Shown here: piece by piece, positions 53,386 through 63,545 of the stretch
How positions within the stretch are numbered: the first letter of the stretch is position 1
How the letters are laid out: the number at the start of each line of letters is the position of its first letter
Source: Belliella calami
GTDB taxonomy: Bacteria; Bacteroidota; Bacteroidia; Cytophagales; Cyclobacteriaceae
Direction of reading: 5' to 3'
DNA: 64,000 nt
NCBI RefSeq assembly: GCF_022549695.1
Contig: NZ_JAKZGS010000001.1
Coordinates: forward strand, 511,815 to 575,814
Translations under genes and position numbers: made by a program
Notes under the pieces: generated by a model
Told to the model about the DNA's origin: nothing
Database searches by the model: none
Seen by the model: the letters and a program-made list of their open reading frames with translations, nothing else

Positions 53386-54459
53386 TCAATCACTTACTTT
53401 TTTATCAACATAGCTTGAGTTCATAATACTCAATGCCCCCATGTACTTCAGGCTAAACTTCACCAAATCCCCAACTTTATATCCTAAAGGATTCAGTCCC
53501 AGATTCAAGATAAGCATATCAGAACTTGCCCCTAATATCTCAAATTCACCATCTTCTGGTATAAGGTATTTAGGATCTACGTCAAGCAGTCCTATGTCCA
53601 AAATTGCCCGAAATGAGGATTTTCCATAGAGTGACTCATCTATTTCGACAATTTCACCTTGGGGATTTGCTGCCAAAGCTCCAGAGGGAAGCAATGGTTT
53701 TTCCTGCATTTCGATAATCTCAGCATTCAATTCAAAAACATCTCCATTCATCCCTTCTATGATTTTTTCTTCAAACAAATCAACACCGAAATATAGCGTT
53801 TCCCCAATTCGAAAATGGTTTACTCCTTTTGGCAACTGCTGATGTAGCATCAATGGAATAGTAACTGAGGTACCTGCAGAAACCCATGGAATCTCAATGT
53901 TGAACTTGAGTTCGATAATCTGTTTGTAAAGTGAAAGCTGAATAAGCTTGTCTGTAGAAGGCATGACACCGTTCAGACAATTGAGATTTGTTCCCAAACC
54001 AACTATTTGGATATTTGGCAATTCGAAAATTTTTGAATAAAAATCAATCAAATGGTCACCCATTACTCCTTCTCGAAGGTCTCCAGTTTCGACCATTATG
54101 ATGATCTTGTGCTTCCTACCTTGTTTGACAGCCTCTTCGCTTATCCACCCAATTGTAGTCAATTCACTGTTGAGACTGACATCTGCATACTTCACCATTT
54201 TCTCAATGTTCCTTTTTGAAGCTGGCTTGATATATACGGTTTGGATTTCAGGATTAATCTCTTTTACCTTTGCAAGGTTGCTAATTCTTGAGTCGTGTAT
54301 TTCTTTGACTCCCAGGTCAATCAGCTCTTTAAGATAAGCTCTATTTCCACAGAAAAGCTTAGACACAACACCCCACGAAATCTCGTTTTCCTCAAATAAG
54401 TTTTTGAGATAATCGAAGTTTTGTTTTAATTTTTCTCTATGTAAATTTAAGAATGCCAT
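53386..54459 (-). CDS. Alanine/ornithine-racemase-family PLP enzyme
   Basis: 357 residues. Residue K34 in GVVSKLFCGN is the expected PLP lysine of the alanine-racemase N-terminal barrel. Further family marks are VYIKPASKRNIEKMVKYADV, IMVETGDLREGVMGDHLIDF (KIIIMVETGDLREG is typical of the Orr branch), LGTNLNCLNGVMPS and FRIGETLYFGVD. The C-terminal half is beta-rich. The Orr branch racemises ornithine or related amino acids; the exact substrate is not shown. It ends the SSS-transporter operon, 9 bp after the GNAT gene. Confidence 0.8.
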   Translation of the reverse strand: MAFLNLHREKLKQNFDYLKNLFEENEISWGVVSKLFCGNRAYLKELIDLGVKEIHDSRISNLAKVKEINPEIQTVYIKPASKRNIEKMVKYADVSLNSELTTIGWISEEAVKQGRKHKIIIMVETGDLREGVMGDHLIDFYSKIFELPNIQIVGLGTNLNCLNGVMPSTDKLIQLSLYKQIIELKFNIEIPWVSAGTSVTIPLMLHQQLPKGVNHFRIGETLYFGVDLFEEKIIEGMNGDVFELNAEIIEMQEKPLLPSGALAANPQGEIVEIDESLYGKSSFRAILDIGLLDVDPKYLIPEDGEFEILGASSDMLILNLGLNPLGYKVGDLVKFSLKYMGALSIMNSSYVDKKVSD

Positions 54460-54468
54460 TGTTTTTTT

Positions 54469-54909
54469 TTATTTTGATAATCTCATCTCGAGATATTTAT
54501 TGGTAAACCCAAGACTTTCATATAATTTTCGGGCAGGGTTATCTGGTTCGACATGTAATGCAATGTTTCCATTGGACATGTCAATTGCAGTTTTCATAAG
54601 TTTCTTACCTACTCCTTTTCCTCGCTGAGCTGCATCGACAGCTATATAGACCAAAATATTCTCAGGAATATATCCAGACATGCCAGTTCTGTTCATAATT
54701 ACAGCTCCTACGATATTGCCATTTTCTCTAGCCATAACAGTAAACCCGCCTTTGTCGACAGCTTGATCTAATGCATAGTCAAGACATTTCATAATATCTA
54801 CATGTGGATCTCCATATTGTTCTAAATGCGTGAATAAGAAGTCTGCAATTTCCTTTTTTTGTAAATAAGTCGCATTGTCTATTGCTGATAGTGTTTCTAT
54901 ACTTACCAT
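54469..54909 (-). CDS. GNAT-family N-acetyltransferase
   Basis: 146 residues. The acetyl-CoA site is VYIAVDAAQRGKGVGKKLMK near 95 (V-xx-xxRGxGxG/A), and DNPARKLYESLGFTNKYLEM at the C-terminus is standard. It sits between the transporter and racemase genes, so it probably acetylates an amino acid or amine handled by them (inference). Confidence 0.85.
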   Translation of the reverse strand: MVSIETLSAIDNATYLQKKEIADFLFTHLEQYGDPHVDIMKCLDYALDQAVDKGGFTVMARENGNIVGAVIMNRTGMSGYIPENILVYIAVDAAQRGKGVGKKLMKTAIDMSNGNIALHVEPDNPARKLYESLGFTNKYLEMRLSK

Positions 54910-54920
54910 TATTTGTAATT

Positions 54921-56345
54921 TTATTTCGAATTTTTCATTTTCTTAAACTTATATACTAGCAAAAATATTGCTAAAGAAGCAAAAACCCCGAAAAAATTTG
55001 GATCTAACTCCAATGGAAGGTTTACATTAGCTAAACCTAGACCACCAGTTACACTTCCCCCTACTATCATAGCTGCCAATGCAGCATCTGGATCCTTTTT
55101 CTTTGTAAACAAACCAAACAATACTGGAATCAAGAGTCCCGATACCATAAATGCATAGGAATAAAGCATCAGCTCAAGCACATTTGTCATTTGAAGTGCA
55201 ACAAAAAGCGCTACAGCACCAAGGGCAAGAGTGAAAAGTTGGGAATACCTTATTTGGGTACTTTCGCTTTTTTCGTTGAGCCACTTGCCAAAAATATCAG
55301 TGCTCAAATTACCTGATGCTGCCATCAAACAAGAGTCCGCCGTGGATAATACGGCAGAAAAATAAGCAGCCATCATCAATCCCAAAAGTCCTGAAGGCAG
55401 AATCGTTCGTAATAAAATCGGCAGTCCCATTTCAGGATCCAAAGTCTCCAAATCAAAAATCAATAAATCTTGTTCAAAGGCAACTCTGGACAACAACCCA
55501 AGAGAAACACCCATAAATGCCATGATTGGCCATTCAAATAAACCGGCAATGAACCAAGCCTTTTTTGCCGATGCTACATCTCTACTTGCAAAGATCCTTT
55601 GGTACAAGGTCATTCCTATAAACCAAATTGGCAAAATCGTAATTCCCCAATTTGCAAAGTCTTGCCACCTTAAATTAGTTAAGGTAAAAAATTCATCTGG
55701 TAGTGTCTGCCTAATAACTTCCCATCCACCTACATGAAAATATGCAATTGGCAATCCTATAAATATAAAGCCCAACATCAGAATAATCCACTGAACTGTA
55801 TCTGTATAGATAACAGCCTTCAAACCTCCCAAAACTGTATAAATAACTGCTATTGCTCCCATTATCCACAAGGCATGGTTGATATCCAACTCTTCGAATG
55901 TTCCTGATGCCAACTTTGCTCCTGCCAAAAGCTGTGAAGAGGTGAATCCCAGGTAACCTACCAAACAGATAACCGCTGCAACTATCCCAACTTTCCTATC
56001 AAAAAGGTGCTTGAAAATCTGGGGAAATGTATAAAAATTCGCAAAAGCGGGATCCTGTTTTACTCTAGGAATCAAAAAAACCGCTGCTAACCAAGCCCCT
56101 AACAGTCCAGTGAATAGCATCCAACTTCCTGAAAGTCCCATCACAAAACCTAAACCGCCTAATCCAACCGAGAACCCTCCTCCAACATCTGTCGCTACTA
56201 CAGAAAGTCCAATATGCCAACTACCAATATTTCTTCCTCCGACATAATAATCATCTTGATTTTTATTCTTCTGCATGAAGTAGTATCCTACCCCAAGCAT
56301 TATCAACATGTACCCGACAAATATGCCGAGGTCTATGTAATGCAT
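54921..56345 (-). CDS. Sodium:solute symporter (SSS family)
   Basis: 474 residues with about 13 hydrophobic segments, the family norm. Family marks: DYYVGGRNIGSWHIGLSVVA then TDVGGGFSVGLGGLGFVMGL near 35-70 and GLLGLMMAAYFSAVLSTADS near 320 including the conserved TADS. It imports a small solute, most likely an amino acid or related acid judging from the linked GNAT and racemase genes. First gene of the three-gene operon. Confidence 0.88.
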   Translation of the reverse strand: MHYIDLGIFVGYMLIMLGVGYYFMQKNKNQDDYYVGGRNIGSWHIGLSVVATDVGGGFSVGLGGLGFVMGLSGSWMLFTGLLGAWLAAVFLIPRVKQDPAFANFYTFPQIFKHLFDRKVGIVAAVICLVGYLGFTSSQLLAGAKLASGTFEELDINHALWIMGAIAVIYTVLGGLKAVIYTDTVQWIILMLGFIFIGLPIAYFHVGGWEVIRQTLPDEFFTLTNLRWQDFANWGITILPIWFIGMTLYQRIFASRDVASAKKAWFIAGLFEWPIMAFMGVSLGLLSRVAFEQDLLIFDLETLDPEMGLPILLRTILPSGLLGLMMAAYFSAVLSTADSCLMAASGNLSTDIFGKWLNEKSESTQIRYSQLFTLALGAVALFVALQMTNVLELMLYSYAFMVSGLLIPVLFGLFTKKKDPDAALAAMIVGGSVTGGLGLANVNLPLELDPNFFGVFASLAIFLLVYKFKKMKNSK

Positions 56346-56393
56346 CAGTCCCCTTTCTTTTAAATTAACAATTTTTTAAATAATGGTAATTTT

Positions 56394-56401
56394 CAAAGAT
56401 A
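56394..56401 (-). promoter_or_regulatory. Candidate -7 element of the symporter operon
   Basis: TATCTTTG on the minus strand matches TAnnTTTG, 49 bp upstream of the symporter ATG. The -33 TTG is not clear. A purine-rich ribosome site (AAAGGGG) precedes the ATG. Confidence 0.45.
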
Positions 56402-56498
56402 CAGATAATTGATTTAGTCTAAAAGATAGAATTCATCTAATTTAAACAATACCCATATATTGAAAATTAAGATTTATATAATTATAAAAACACAAAAA

Positions 56499-56523
56499 AA
56501 AAAGCCAGTAAAACCGGCTTTTT
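56499..56523 (-). terminator. Terminator of the sdhCAB operon
   Basis: AAAAAGCC with GGCTTTTT around a short spacer that can extend the stem; on the minus strand it is followed by a T-run of ten or more. Located about 105 bp after the sdhB stop. Confidence 0.75.
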
Positions 56524-56629
56524 AATTTTTCTATAATTTTTAAATGGTACACAGCTGAATATTAACAAAACCAAAAAAAGTACTTAACCTAAACACTTCC
56601 TAGTCCATCATATTCAAATACCTACTATC

Positions 56630-57379
56630 TTAAACGGTATCGCTACTCAATACTGCTGAGAAATATTCTCTGTTCATTCTTGCAATATTAGTAATACTGA
56701 TTCCTTTTGGACATTCTGCTTCACAAGCTCCAGTGTTGGTACATGCACCAAAACCTTCGGCATCCATTTGAGCTACCATGTTTTCTGCTCTTATTTTCCT
56801 TTCTACTTGACCTTGTGGCAACAATGCCAATTGAGAGACCTTAGCAGAGGTGAAAAGCATTGCTGAAGCATTTTTACAAGCCGCTACACATGCACCACAG
56901 CCAATACACTGAGCTGCATCCATTGCCAAATCAGCGATAGACTTAGGGATTGGGATTTCGTTTGCATCAGGTACACCACCTGTATTTACGGACACATATC
57001 CCCCTGCTTGGATTATTCTATCAAAAGAAGATCTATCCACTACCAAATCCTTTAACACTGGAAAAGCTTTTGCTCTCCAAGGCTCGATCGTGATCACATC
57101 TCCATCTTTAAATGATCTCATGTGCAACTGACAAGTAGTCGTCTGCTGAGGACCATGTGGATTTCCGTTGATGTAAAGCGAACACATTCCACATATACCT
57201 TCTCTACAATCATGATCAAAATGAACAGGATCTTCTCCTTTGGTAGAAAGTTGTTCATTCAATACATCCAACATTTCCAAGAAAGACATATCTTCAGATA
57301 TATCGGCAATTTTATATTCTTTAAATGCACCTTTGTCGGTGTTGTTTTTCTGTCTCCAGATTTTTAAGGTTAAATTCAT
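56630..57379 (-). CDS. sdhB: Succinate dehydrogenase / fumarate reductase iron-sulfur subunit
   Basis: 249 residues. 2Fe-2S site [16 protein letters not shown] near 60-75 with the fourth Cys in TTCQLH; 4Fe-4S and 3Fe-4S sites in [13 protein letters not shown] near 150 and [15 protein letters not shown] near 205. It carries electrons from the flavoprotein to the quinone site. Last gene of sdhCAB, ending in a terminator. Confidence 0.95.
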   Translation of the reverse strand: MNLTLKIWRQKNNTDKGAFKEYKIADISEDMSFLEMLDVLNEQLSTKGEDPVHFDHDCREGICGMCSLYINGNPHGPQQTTTCQLHMRSFKDGDVITIEPWRAKAFPVLKDLVVDRSSFDRIIQAGGYVSVNTGGVPDANEIPIPKSIADLAMDAAQCIGCGACVAACKNASAMLFTSAKVSQLALLPQGQVERKIRAENMVAQMDAEGFGACTNTGACEAECPKGISITNIARMNREYFSAVLSSDTV

Positions 57380-57408
57380 AGCTCTGATGAGTTTAATACT
57401 TTGTTAAA

Positions 57409-59343
57409 TTACTTGTAACTTCTTTGGGTCAACTTCACATTTTCGAACACAAGAGGCTCTTTGTTCAATTCTTCCTCAAGACCTTCACCCAAGTACTTCC
57501 ATGCAGAAACAAAAGCGAAGTTTTCATCATCTCTTAGAGCTTCACCTTCTGGAGTCTGATACTCCTCACGGAAGTGACCTCCACAAGATTCATTTCTATT
57601 CAATGCGTCATCCACCATCAATTCTCCCAATTCTATGAAATCAGCTACTCTATTTGCCTTTTCCAAAGATTGGTTTAACTCTTCGTTTGCACCAAGAACA
57701 TTCACGTTAGTCCAAAATTCTTTCTTCAATTCTTTGATCATTGCCTTGGCTTTGGTAAGTCCATCTGCTGTTCTTGCCATACCACAATAATCCCACATAA
57801 TCTTCCCTAATTTCTTATGGTAAAAATCAACTGTCTTGTCACCTTTGATGCTTAGGAGTTTTTGAATTCTATCACTAACTTCTTTTTCAGCTTTTTTGAA
57901 TTCAGGATGGTCAGTGAGAATTCTCTCAATTGGGTTTTGAGCCAAATAATCTCCAATAGTATATGGAGCTACAAAATAGCCGTCTGCCAATCCTTGCATC
58001 AATGCTGATGCACCGAGTCTGTTTGCTCCATGATCAGAGAAATTCGCCTCACCCAGTGCATACAATCCTGGAATAGTTGTCATCAAATTATAATCTACCC
58101 AAAGGCCTCCCATTGTATAATGAACTGCTGGATAGATCATCATTGGAACTTGATATGGGTTATCGCCAGTGATTTGCTGATACATATCAAACAAGTTACC
58201 GTATTTTGCTTTTATAGTGGCTTCACCATCTCGTTTGATAGCATCCCTGAAATCCAAGAAAACAGCTTCTCCCGTTTCATTCACACCTCTCCCTTCATCA
58301 CAAACATATTTTGCATTTCTAGAAGCAACATCCCTAGGTACTAGGTTACCAAAAGAAGGATATTTCCTTTCGAGATAGTAATCCCTATCTTCTTCTTTGA
58401 TATCGTTTACTTTTATTTGCCCTTTTCTTAATTTCTCTGCTGTCTCTACTGTTGCTGGCACCCAAACTCTACCATCATTTCTCAATGATTCAGACATCAA
58501 TGTCAGTTTTGACTGATGATCTCCTGAAACAGGAATACAAGTTGGGTGAATTTGCGTGAAAGACGGGTTGGCAAAGTATGCTCCTTTTTTGTGAGCTCTC
58601 CAAGCTGCAGTGACGTTAGAACCCATAGCATTTGTAGAAAGGAAAAATACGTTTCCATATCCTCCAGTACAAAGTAATACTGCGTGTGCGCTATGAGATT
58701 CAATAGCTCCAGTGATTAGATTTCTTGTAACTATACCTCTAGCTTTCCCATCTACCATAACAACATCCATCATCTCAGTTCTAGGATAAAGCTTCACCTT
58801 ACCATTAGCTACTTGTCTACTCAAAGCAGAATAAGCTCCTAGAAGTAATTGCTGACCAGTTTGTCCCTTTGCATAGAATGTTCTGGAAACTTGTGCTCCA
58901 CCAAAAGATCTATTCGCCAAAAGCCCTCCATATTCTCTCGCGAAAGGAACTCCTTGAGCAACACATTGATCAATAATATTTACAGACACTTGGGCTAGAC
59001 GATAAACGTTACCCTCTCTAGCTCTGTAGTCCCCTCCTTTTATCGTATCGTAAAACAATCGGTAAACTGAGTCACCATCATTTTGATAGTTTTTAGCCGC
59101 GTTGATCCCTCCTTGAGCAGCAATTGAGTGCGCTCTTCTTGGACTATCTTGGAAGCAAAATGCTTTTACATTGTAACCTAGTTCTGCCAAAGATGCCGCT
59201 GCAGAGGCTCCGGCAAGGCCAGTCCCGACTACAATCACATCATATTTTCTTTTATTGGCTGGATTTACAAGCTTTACATTAAATTTATGGTTGGTCCATT
59301 TTTCTGCCAATGGCCCTTCAGGTATTTTAGAATCAAGTATCAT
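57409..59343 (-). CDS. sdhA: Succinate dehydrogenase / fumarate reductase flavoprotein subunit
   Basis: 644 residues from the ATG giving [16 protein letters not shown]; the frame is open ten codons further. FAD motif [20 protein letters not shown] near 40, the covalent flavin His in [15 protein letters not shown] near 75, the catalytic region FTQIHPTC near 260, the Arg-bearing [13 protein letters not shown], and [13 protein letters not shown] near 410. It oxidises succinate to fumarate and is typical of the Bacteroidota SdhA/FrdA type. 30 bp separate it from sdhB. Confidence 0.95.
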   Translation of the reverse strand: MILDSKIPEGPLAEKWTNHKFNVKLVNPANKRKYDVIVVGTGLAGASAAASLAELGYNVKAFCFQDSPRRAHSIAAQGGINAAKNYQNDGDSVYRLFYDTIKGGDYRAREGNVYRLAQVSVNIIDQCVAQGVPFAREYGGLLANRSFGGAQVSRTFYAKGQTGQQLLLGAYSALSRQVANGKVKLYPRTEMMDVVMVDGKARGIVTRNLITGAIESHSAHAVLLCTGGYGNVFFLSTNAMGSNVTAAWRAHKKGAYFANPSFTQIHPTCIPVSGDHQSKLTLMSESLRNDGRVWVPATVETAEKLRKGQIKVNDIKEEDRDYYLERKYPSFGNLVPRDVASRNAKYVCDEGRGVNETGEAVFLDFRDAIKRDGEATIKAKYGNLFDMYQQITGDNPYQVPMMIYPAVHYTMGGLWVDYNLMTTIPGLYALGEANFSDHGANRLGASALMQGLADGYFVAPYTIGDYLAQNPIERILTDHPEFKKAEKEVSDRIQKLLSIKGDKTVDFYHKKLGKIMWDYCGMARTADGLTKAKAMIKELKKEFWTNVNVLGANEELNQSLEKANRVADFIELGELMVDDALNRNESCGGHFREEYQTPEGEALRDDENFAFVSAWKYLGEGLEEELNKEPLVFENVKLTQRSYK

Positions 59344-59392
59344 CGATTTGTTGATTTTAATTTCATTAATCAATTAACAATTTATTTGGCTA

Positions 59393-60073
59393 CTAGTTTT
59401 GAAAAAACATAACCAAGGGTATCAACGCAAACAAAGCGGGTATCAAAATCGAAAATACTAATCCAACTTTTCTGATAAGCGGAGAATATTTTACATGATT
59501 CAATCCCAATGTCTGAAATGCGCTAGCAAATCCATGTGATAAATGGAATGCCAAGAACCCCATACTCAAAACATAAAATGCAACATAGAGAACATTACTA
59601 TATGCAGCAGACACTATTGCGAATACATCCTTGAACTCAACACCTTCATAAGTAGTCATTGGTATTGAACCAAACTTCACTTCATAATAGAAACCTTTCA
59701 AGTGAACAAGAATAAAAATCAAAAGAAAAGTCCCCAAAATCCCCATATTTCTTGAAGCCCAAGTGCTGTTTGAGGAAGCTTTTGTGATTGAATAACCAAC
59801 AGGTCTTGACTTTTTGTTATGTCTAGACAATATGATTGAATAAATAACGTGTATCAAAATGAAAGCAAAGTTCCCAATTGATACAACTTTAATAAAAGGA
59901 TTGTTGGCCATAGTAGCTGCATATTTATTAAATGCTTCACCACCGTCTGGGATCAACAATTGAAGATTACCTGCTAAATGTACTACCAAGAATAAAATTA
60001 GAAATAATCCAGTGAGAGCCATCAATACTTTTCGGCCCAGCGTGCTATTTAAGGTCTTAGATACCCAACTCAT
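59393..60073 (-). CDS. sdhC: Succinate dehydrogenase cytochrome b subunit (five-TM type)
   Basis: 226 residues with five hydrophobic segments (VLMALTGLFLILFLVVHLAG; IGNFAFILIHVIYSIIL; ILGTFLLIFILVHLKG; NVLYVAFYVLSMGFLAFHLS; GLVFSILIPALFALIPLVMF). His in VVHLAGN, LIHVIYS, LVHLKG and FHLSHG are the candidate ligands of two hemes b. A single subunit of this kind replaces separate SdhC and SdhD. First gene of the operon. Confidence 0.93.
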   Translation of the reverse strand: MSWVSKTLNSTLGRKVLMALTGLFLILFLVVHLAGNLQLLIPDGGEAFNKYAATMANNPFIKVVSIGNFAFILIHVIYSIILSRHNKKSRPVGYSITKASSNSTWASRNMGILGTFLLIFILVHLKGFYYEVKFGSIPMTTYEGVEFKDVFAIVSAAYSNVLYVAFYVLSMGFLAFHLSHGFASAFQTLGLNHVKYSPLIRKVGLVFSILIPALFALIPLVMFFQN

Positions 60074-60118
60074 ATTTTTTGATTAAATGTAGAATGTTTA
60101 CAGATTATACTTTGAGGT

Positions 60119-60149
60119 CAAATTTACATTCGGAAAGCTTAGTAAACAA
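60119..60149 (-). promoter_or_regulatory. sdhCAB promoter
   Basis: -33 TTG (60147-60149) and -7 TAAATTTG (60119-60126) on the minus strand, separated by exactly 20 bp: a full match to the Bacteroidota housekeeping promoter. The leader to the sdhC ATG is about 40 nt. Confidence 0.75.
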
Positions 60150-60331
60150 TCAAAGCGTCACCGTTTAAACTTATTTTAAAACGTTCTAAATAACCCTGAA
60201 AACAAGATAGAAACCCATAATTTTGACATTATTCTAACCAAGTGATTAATTTTATTGTTTGAATAAATGATAATAATTTCTACTTCGTTTAGTTATTTTC
60301 GTATATCTTGTAATTGTTAAGTCAGACATTC

Positions 60332-63109
60332 ATGAAAATCAGATATTTACTTTTAATTGCCGTAGCTCTTTTGCTTGCAAATATCCACCAGGCATCTGCA
60401 ACACATATTCGAGCAGGAGAAATAATTGCAGAGCGAGTTTCCACCCAAACGCTTACCTACAGAATAACAGTTGTAGGCTATACTGATACAAGATCAAATG
60501 TGATTTTCGGACCAGGGACAATAAATTTTGGTGATGGCAGAGAAGTCTCTCTCAATACTGAAAGTGATATTGTTTTGGTTGAGCCTTTGGGAAACCAGAT
60601 TGAAAAAAACACTTTTGTAGTAACACATACTTATCAAGGGCCAGGTCAATATACGATTCGCTTCAAGGAATTCAACAGAAATGACAACACATTGAATATG
60701 GATAATTCTGTGGAGACACCTTTTTATGTGGAAACCATGATTAGAATTGACCCTTTTTTGGGCGTTAACAACTCGCCTGTTTTAACTATCCCGCCTGTTG
60801 ATAATGGAGGTGTGAATATTAGATACATTCATAATCCAGGTGCTTATGATCCAGATGGGGACAGTTTGGCTTACATTATGGATATTCCAAACCAAGATTT
60901 CCAGAGAAGGGTAAATAATTATAGAAGCCCAGGAAGTAGCGAATTCAGTTTCAACAGGGAAGACGGTGGCACTCCGGCGTTTTTGACACTTGATGCCATC
61001 ACAGGAGACTTGGTATGGGATGCTCCTGGATTGGCAGGACAATTCAATGTTGCATTTAAGATTGAAGAGTATAGAAAAATAGACGGACAGTTTAGGCTTA
61101 TTGGGTATGTTATCAGGGATATGCAGATCATTATCGAAAACACAAACAACCAACGTCCTGAATTAATCCTCCCAGAAGACCTATGTGTAATAGCAGGAAC
61201 AAATATTGAAGAAATCATCCAAGGTAGTGACCCTGATGGTGATCCAATTAAAATTGAAATTTTTGGTGGTCCTTTTGAGATTTTAACATCTCCTGCTACT
61301 TATAACCCAGAATCTGTATTTCAACCAAGCCCTGGCATTGTCAATTTCAATTGGCAGACTGTATGTAACCATGTTCAGGAAAACCCTTACCAAGTAAGAG
61401 TTAGAATTACTGACCAACCAAGCTCGGGGCCTGCCTTGGTAGATATAAAAACTTGGAATATTAAAGTCATCGCACCTCCTCCTGTAATCGATGAAATCGA
61501 ACAGCTCCCAGGCAGATCTGTACAATTAAGTTGGGACCCATATTCTTGTGGAAATTCAGCAGAGACGATGCAAATATGGAGAAGATTGAACAGCGACCCA
61601 TACGAGCCTGATTCTTGTGAAACTGGCATTCGTGCAGGATTTGAATTGATTGGAACGACAGATATGTCAACTTTTAATTTCTTAGACAACAATCAAGAGG
61701 AAGGTCTGTCTCCAGGAAACACTTATTGTTACAGATTAGTGGCTGCATTTCCATCTCCAAGATTGGGAGAAAGCATTGTATCCGATGAGATTTGCGTGAC
61801 AATTGATGTTGACGTGCCGCTGATCACAAATGTAAGTGTAGAGGAAACTGACGATGAAAACGGTGAGATTTTTATCAAATGGACTCCTCCCTATGACATT
61901 GATTCAGAACAGTTCCCGGGACCATTTACCTATGAACTCATCCGATCAGAAGGATTTACAGGAAATCAAAATCGCACATCAATTTCAACAACCTCAGATA
62001 CTGTGTTTACTGACTCAGGATTAAATACTGAAAATCTTGTTTACAACTATAAAGTAATCCTCAAGGAAGGAAATACAACCATTGATAGCTCAAGTATCGC
62101 TTCTTCTGTTAGATTAGACCCTGTGATCATCAATGAAGCAATTGAATTAAACTGGACATTTAATGTTCCTTGGAATAATGCTGTAGGCGAATTTAGGCAC
62201 GAAGTTTATAGAAACAGAACTGACGCTGCTGCAGAAGACGCAGAAAATTTCACGTTGATTGCAGAAGTGGATGTTACTTCAAATGAATTCACCTATTTTG
62301 ATGACGGTAGCCACAATGGAGTAACTCTCCAGAAAGAGATAGAATATTGTTATTACGTGATTACAAAGGGTTCATATAATGTCGACATCTTGACTTATCC
62401 TTTAGAAAACAAAAGTCAAATCACTTGCGCACGACCTGATGACAACAGTTTACCTTGTCCTCCAGTATTGACATTTGAAGGACCTGAATGCTCAACTTAC
62501 CTGGAAGACAAACCTTGTGGAACTAGCCTATTTGAGCATGACTTAAGTTGGGAACCTGATTTTTCAGGAGATTGTGATAATGAATTAAGTAGCTATAGGC
62601 TATACTTCAGTCCTGAAGGAGAAGAGGGAACGTTCACATTGATCGAAACTTACTCTGCTTTGAACACTACAGGAATAATCACTGATCTTCCTGACTACAA
62701 GGGTTGTTACTATATCACAGCTGTGGATCGGTCAGGCAATGAAAGTGATCCTAGCAATATTGTATGTGTGGATAATTGTCCTTACTACGAATTACCAAAC
62801 GCATTTACTCCAAATGGAGATGGGGTAAATGAGACTTTTATGGCTTTTGACAATCCATTCCCAAAATGTCCAAGGTTTGTTGAAGGTGTAGAAATATTCA
62901 TTGTAAATCGATGGGGAGCTGAAGTATTTAGTTACAATAGCTTTACTGCAAACGAATCTGACATCTATATTAGATGGGATGGAAAAGATAAAAATGGAAA
63001 AGAGCTACCGGCAGGTACATATTTCTACAGTGCAGTAGTAAGGTTTGATGCTTTTGACCCAGCTCTCCAAGAGCAAAAATTAAAAGGAACAATCCAAATT
63101 ATTAGATGA
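60332..63109 (+). CDS. Large secreted protein with type-B T9SS (gliding-motility-associated) C-terminal domain
   Basis: 925 residues from the ATG giving MKIRYLLLIAVALLLANIHQ, signal ending ASATH. N-terminal beta domain (THIRAGEIIAERVSTQTLTY; VTHTYQGPGQYTIRFKEFNR, PKD-like), a cadherin-like part (DPDGDSLAYIMDIPNQDF near 175; GSDPDGDPIKIEIFGGP near 310), then several fibronectin-III-like repeats (SVQLSWDPYSCG; GEIFIKWTPPYDID; AIELNWTFNVPW). The end is the CHU_C-type sorting domain: LPNAFTPNGDGVNETFM, FIVNRWGAEVFSYN, RWDGKDKNGKELPAGTYFYS. It is thus exported by the type IX system to the cell surface. Its last bases overlap the DCC-family gene start. Confidence 0.92.
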   Translation: MKIRYLLLIAVALLLANIHQASATHIRAGEIIAERVSTQTLTYRITVVGYTDTRSNVIFGPGTINFGDGREVSLNTESDIVLVEPLGNQIEKNTFVVTHTYQGPGQYTIRFKEFNRNDNTLNMDNSVETPFYVETMIRIDPFLGVNNSPVLTIPPVDNGGVNIRYIHNPGAYDPDGDSLAYIMDIPNQDFQRRVNNYRSPGSSEFSFNREDGGTPAFLTLDAITGDLVWDAPGLAGQFNVAFKIEEYRKIDGQFRLIGYVIRDMQIIIENTNNQRPELILPEDLCVIAGTNIEEIIQGSDPDGDPIKIEIFGGPFEILTSPATYNPESVFQPSPGIVNFNWQTVCNHVQENPYQVRVRITDQPSSGPALVDIKTWNIKVIAPPPVIDEIEQLPGRSVQLSWDPYSCGNSAETMQIWRRLNSDPYEPDSCETGIRAGFELIGTTDMSTFNFLDNNQEEGLSPGNTYCYRLVAAFPSPRLGESIVSDEICVTIDVDVPLITNVSVEETDDENGEIFIKWTPPYDIDSEQFPGPFTYELIRSEGFTGNQNRTSISTTSDTVFTDSGLNTENLVYNYKVILKEGNTTIDSSSIASSVRLDPVIINEAIELNWTFNVPWNNAVGEFRHEVYRNRTDAAAEDAENFTLIAEVDVTSNEFTYFDDGSHNGVTLQKEIEYCYYVITKGSYNVDILTYPLENKSQITCARPDDNSLPCPPVLTFEGPECSTYLEDKPCGTSLFEHDLSWEPDFSGDCDNELSSYRLYFSPEGEEGTFTLIETYSALNTTGIITDLPDYKGCYYITAVDRSGNESDPSNIVCVDNCPYYELPNAFTPNGDGVNETFMAFDNPFPKCPRFVEGVEIFIVNRWGAEVFSYNSFTANESDIYIRWDGKDKNGKELPAGTYFYSAVVRFDAFDPALQEQKLKGTIQIIR

Positions 63110-63513
63110 GAATTCAAGACAAATATAGTATTGTCCTATTTGATGGAGTTTGTAATCTTTGTAACAATGCAGTTGACTTTATAATTAGAAATGACAAAAA
63201 TGACAACTTTAAAGTTGGTGCACTTCAAGACAATGCTGTAAAAAACATCCTTGTCGATTACAAGGTAAATAAAGATTATTTAGATTCTTTGGTACTAATT
63301 GAAGGAGAAAGTATTTATTACAAAAGCACTGCTGCCCTCAAGATTGCCAAAAAATTAGGTGGATTTTGGAAATTATTTTATGCAGGAATCATTTTACCTA
63401 CTTCATGGAGGGATTCTATTTATGATTGGATTGGAAAAAATAGGTACAAATGGTTTGGCAAAAAAGAAACATGCAGACTACCTACTGAAGAAGAAAAAGC
63501 AAAATTTCTATAA
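63106..63513 (+). CDS. DCC-family (DUF393) thiol-disulfide oxidoreductase-like protein
   Basis: 135 residues. DGVCNLCNNAVDFIIRNDKN at 14-33 carries the DGxCxxC motif of the family; FKVGALQDNAVKNIL and YYKSTAALKIAKKLGGFWKL follow the family pattern. No signal peptide. The ATG overlaps the stop of the T9SS cargo gene by 4 bp, so translation is likely coupled even though no functional link is obvious. Confidence 0.88.
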   Translation: MRIQDKYSIVLFDGVCNLCNNAVDFIIRNDKNDNFKVGALQDNAVKNILVDYKVNKDYLDSLVLIEGESIYYKSTAALKIAKKLGGFWKLFYAGIILPTSWRDSIYDWIGKNRYKWFGKKETCRLPTEEEKAKFL

Positions 63514-63545
63514 AATTTAACATAGAACGATAAACCAATTTAAAA

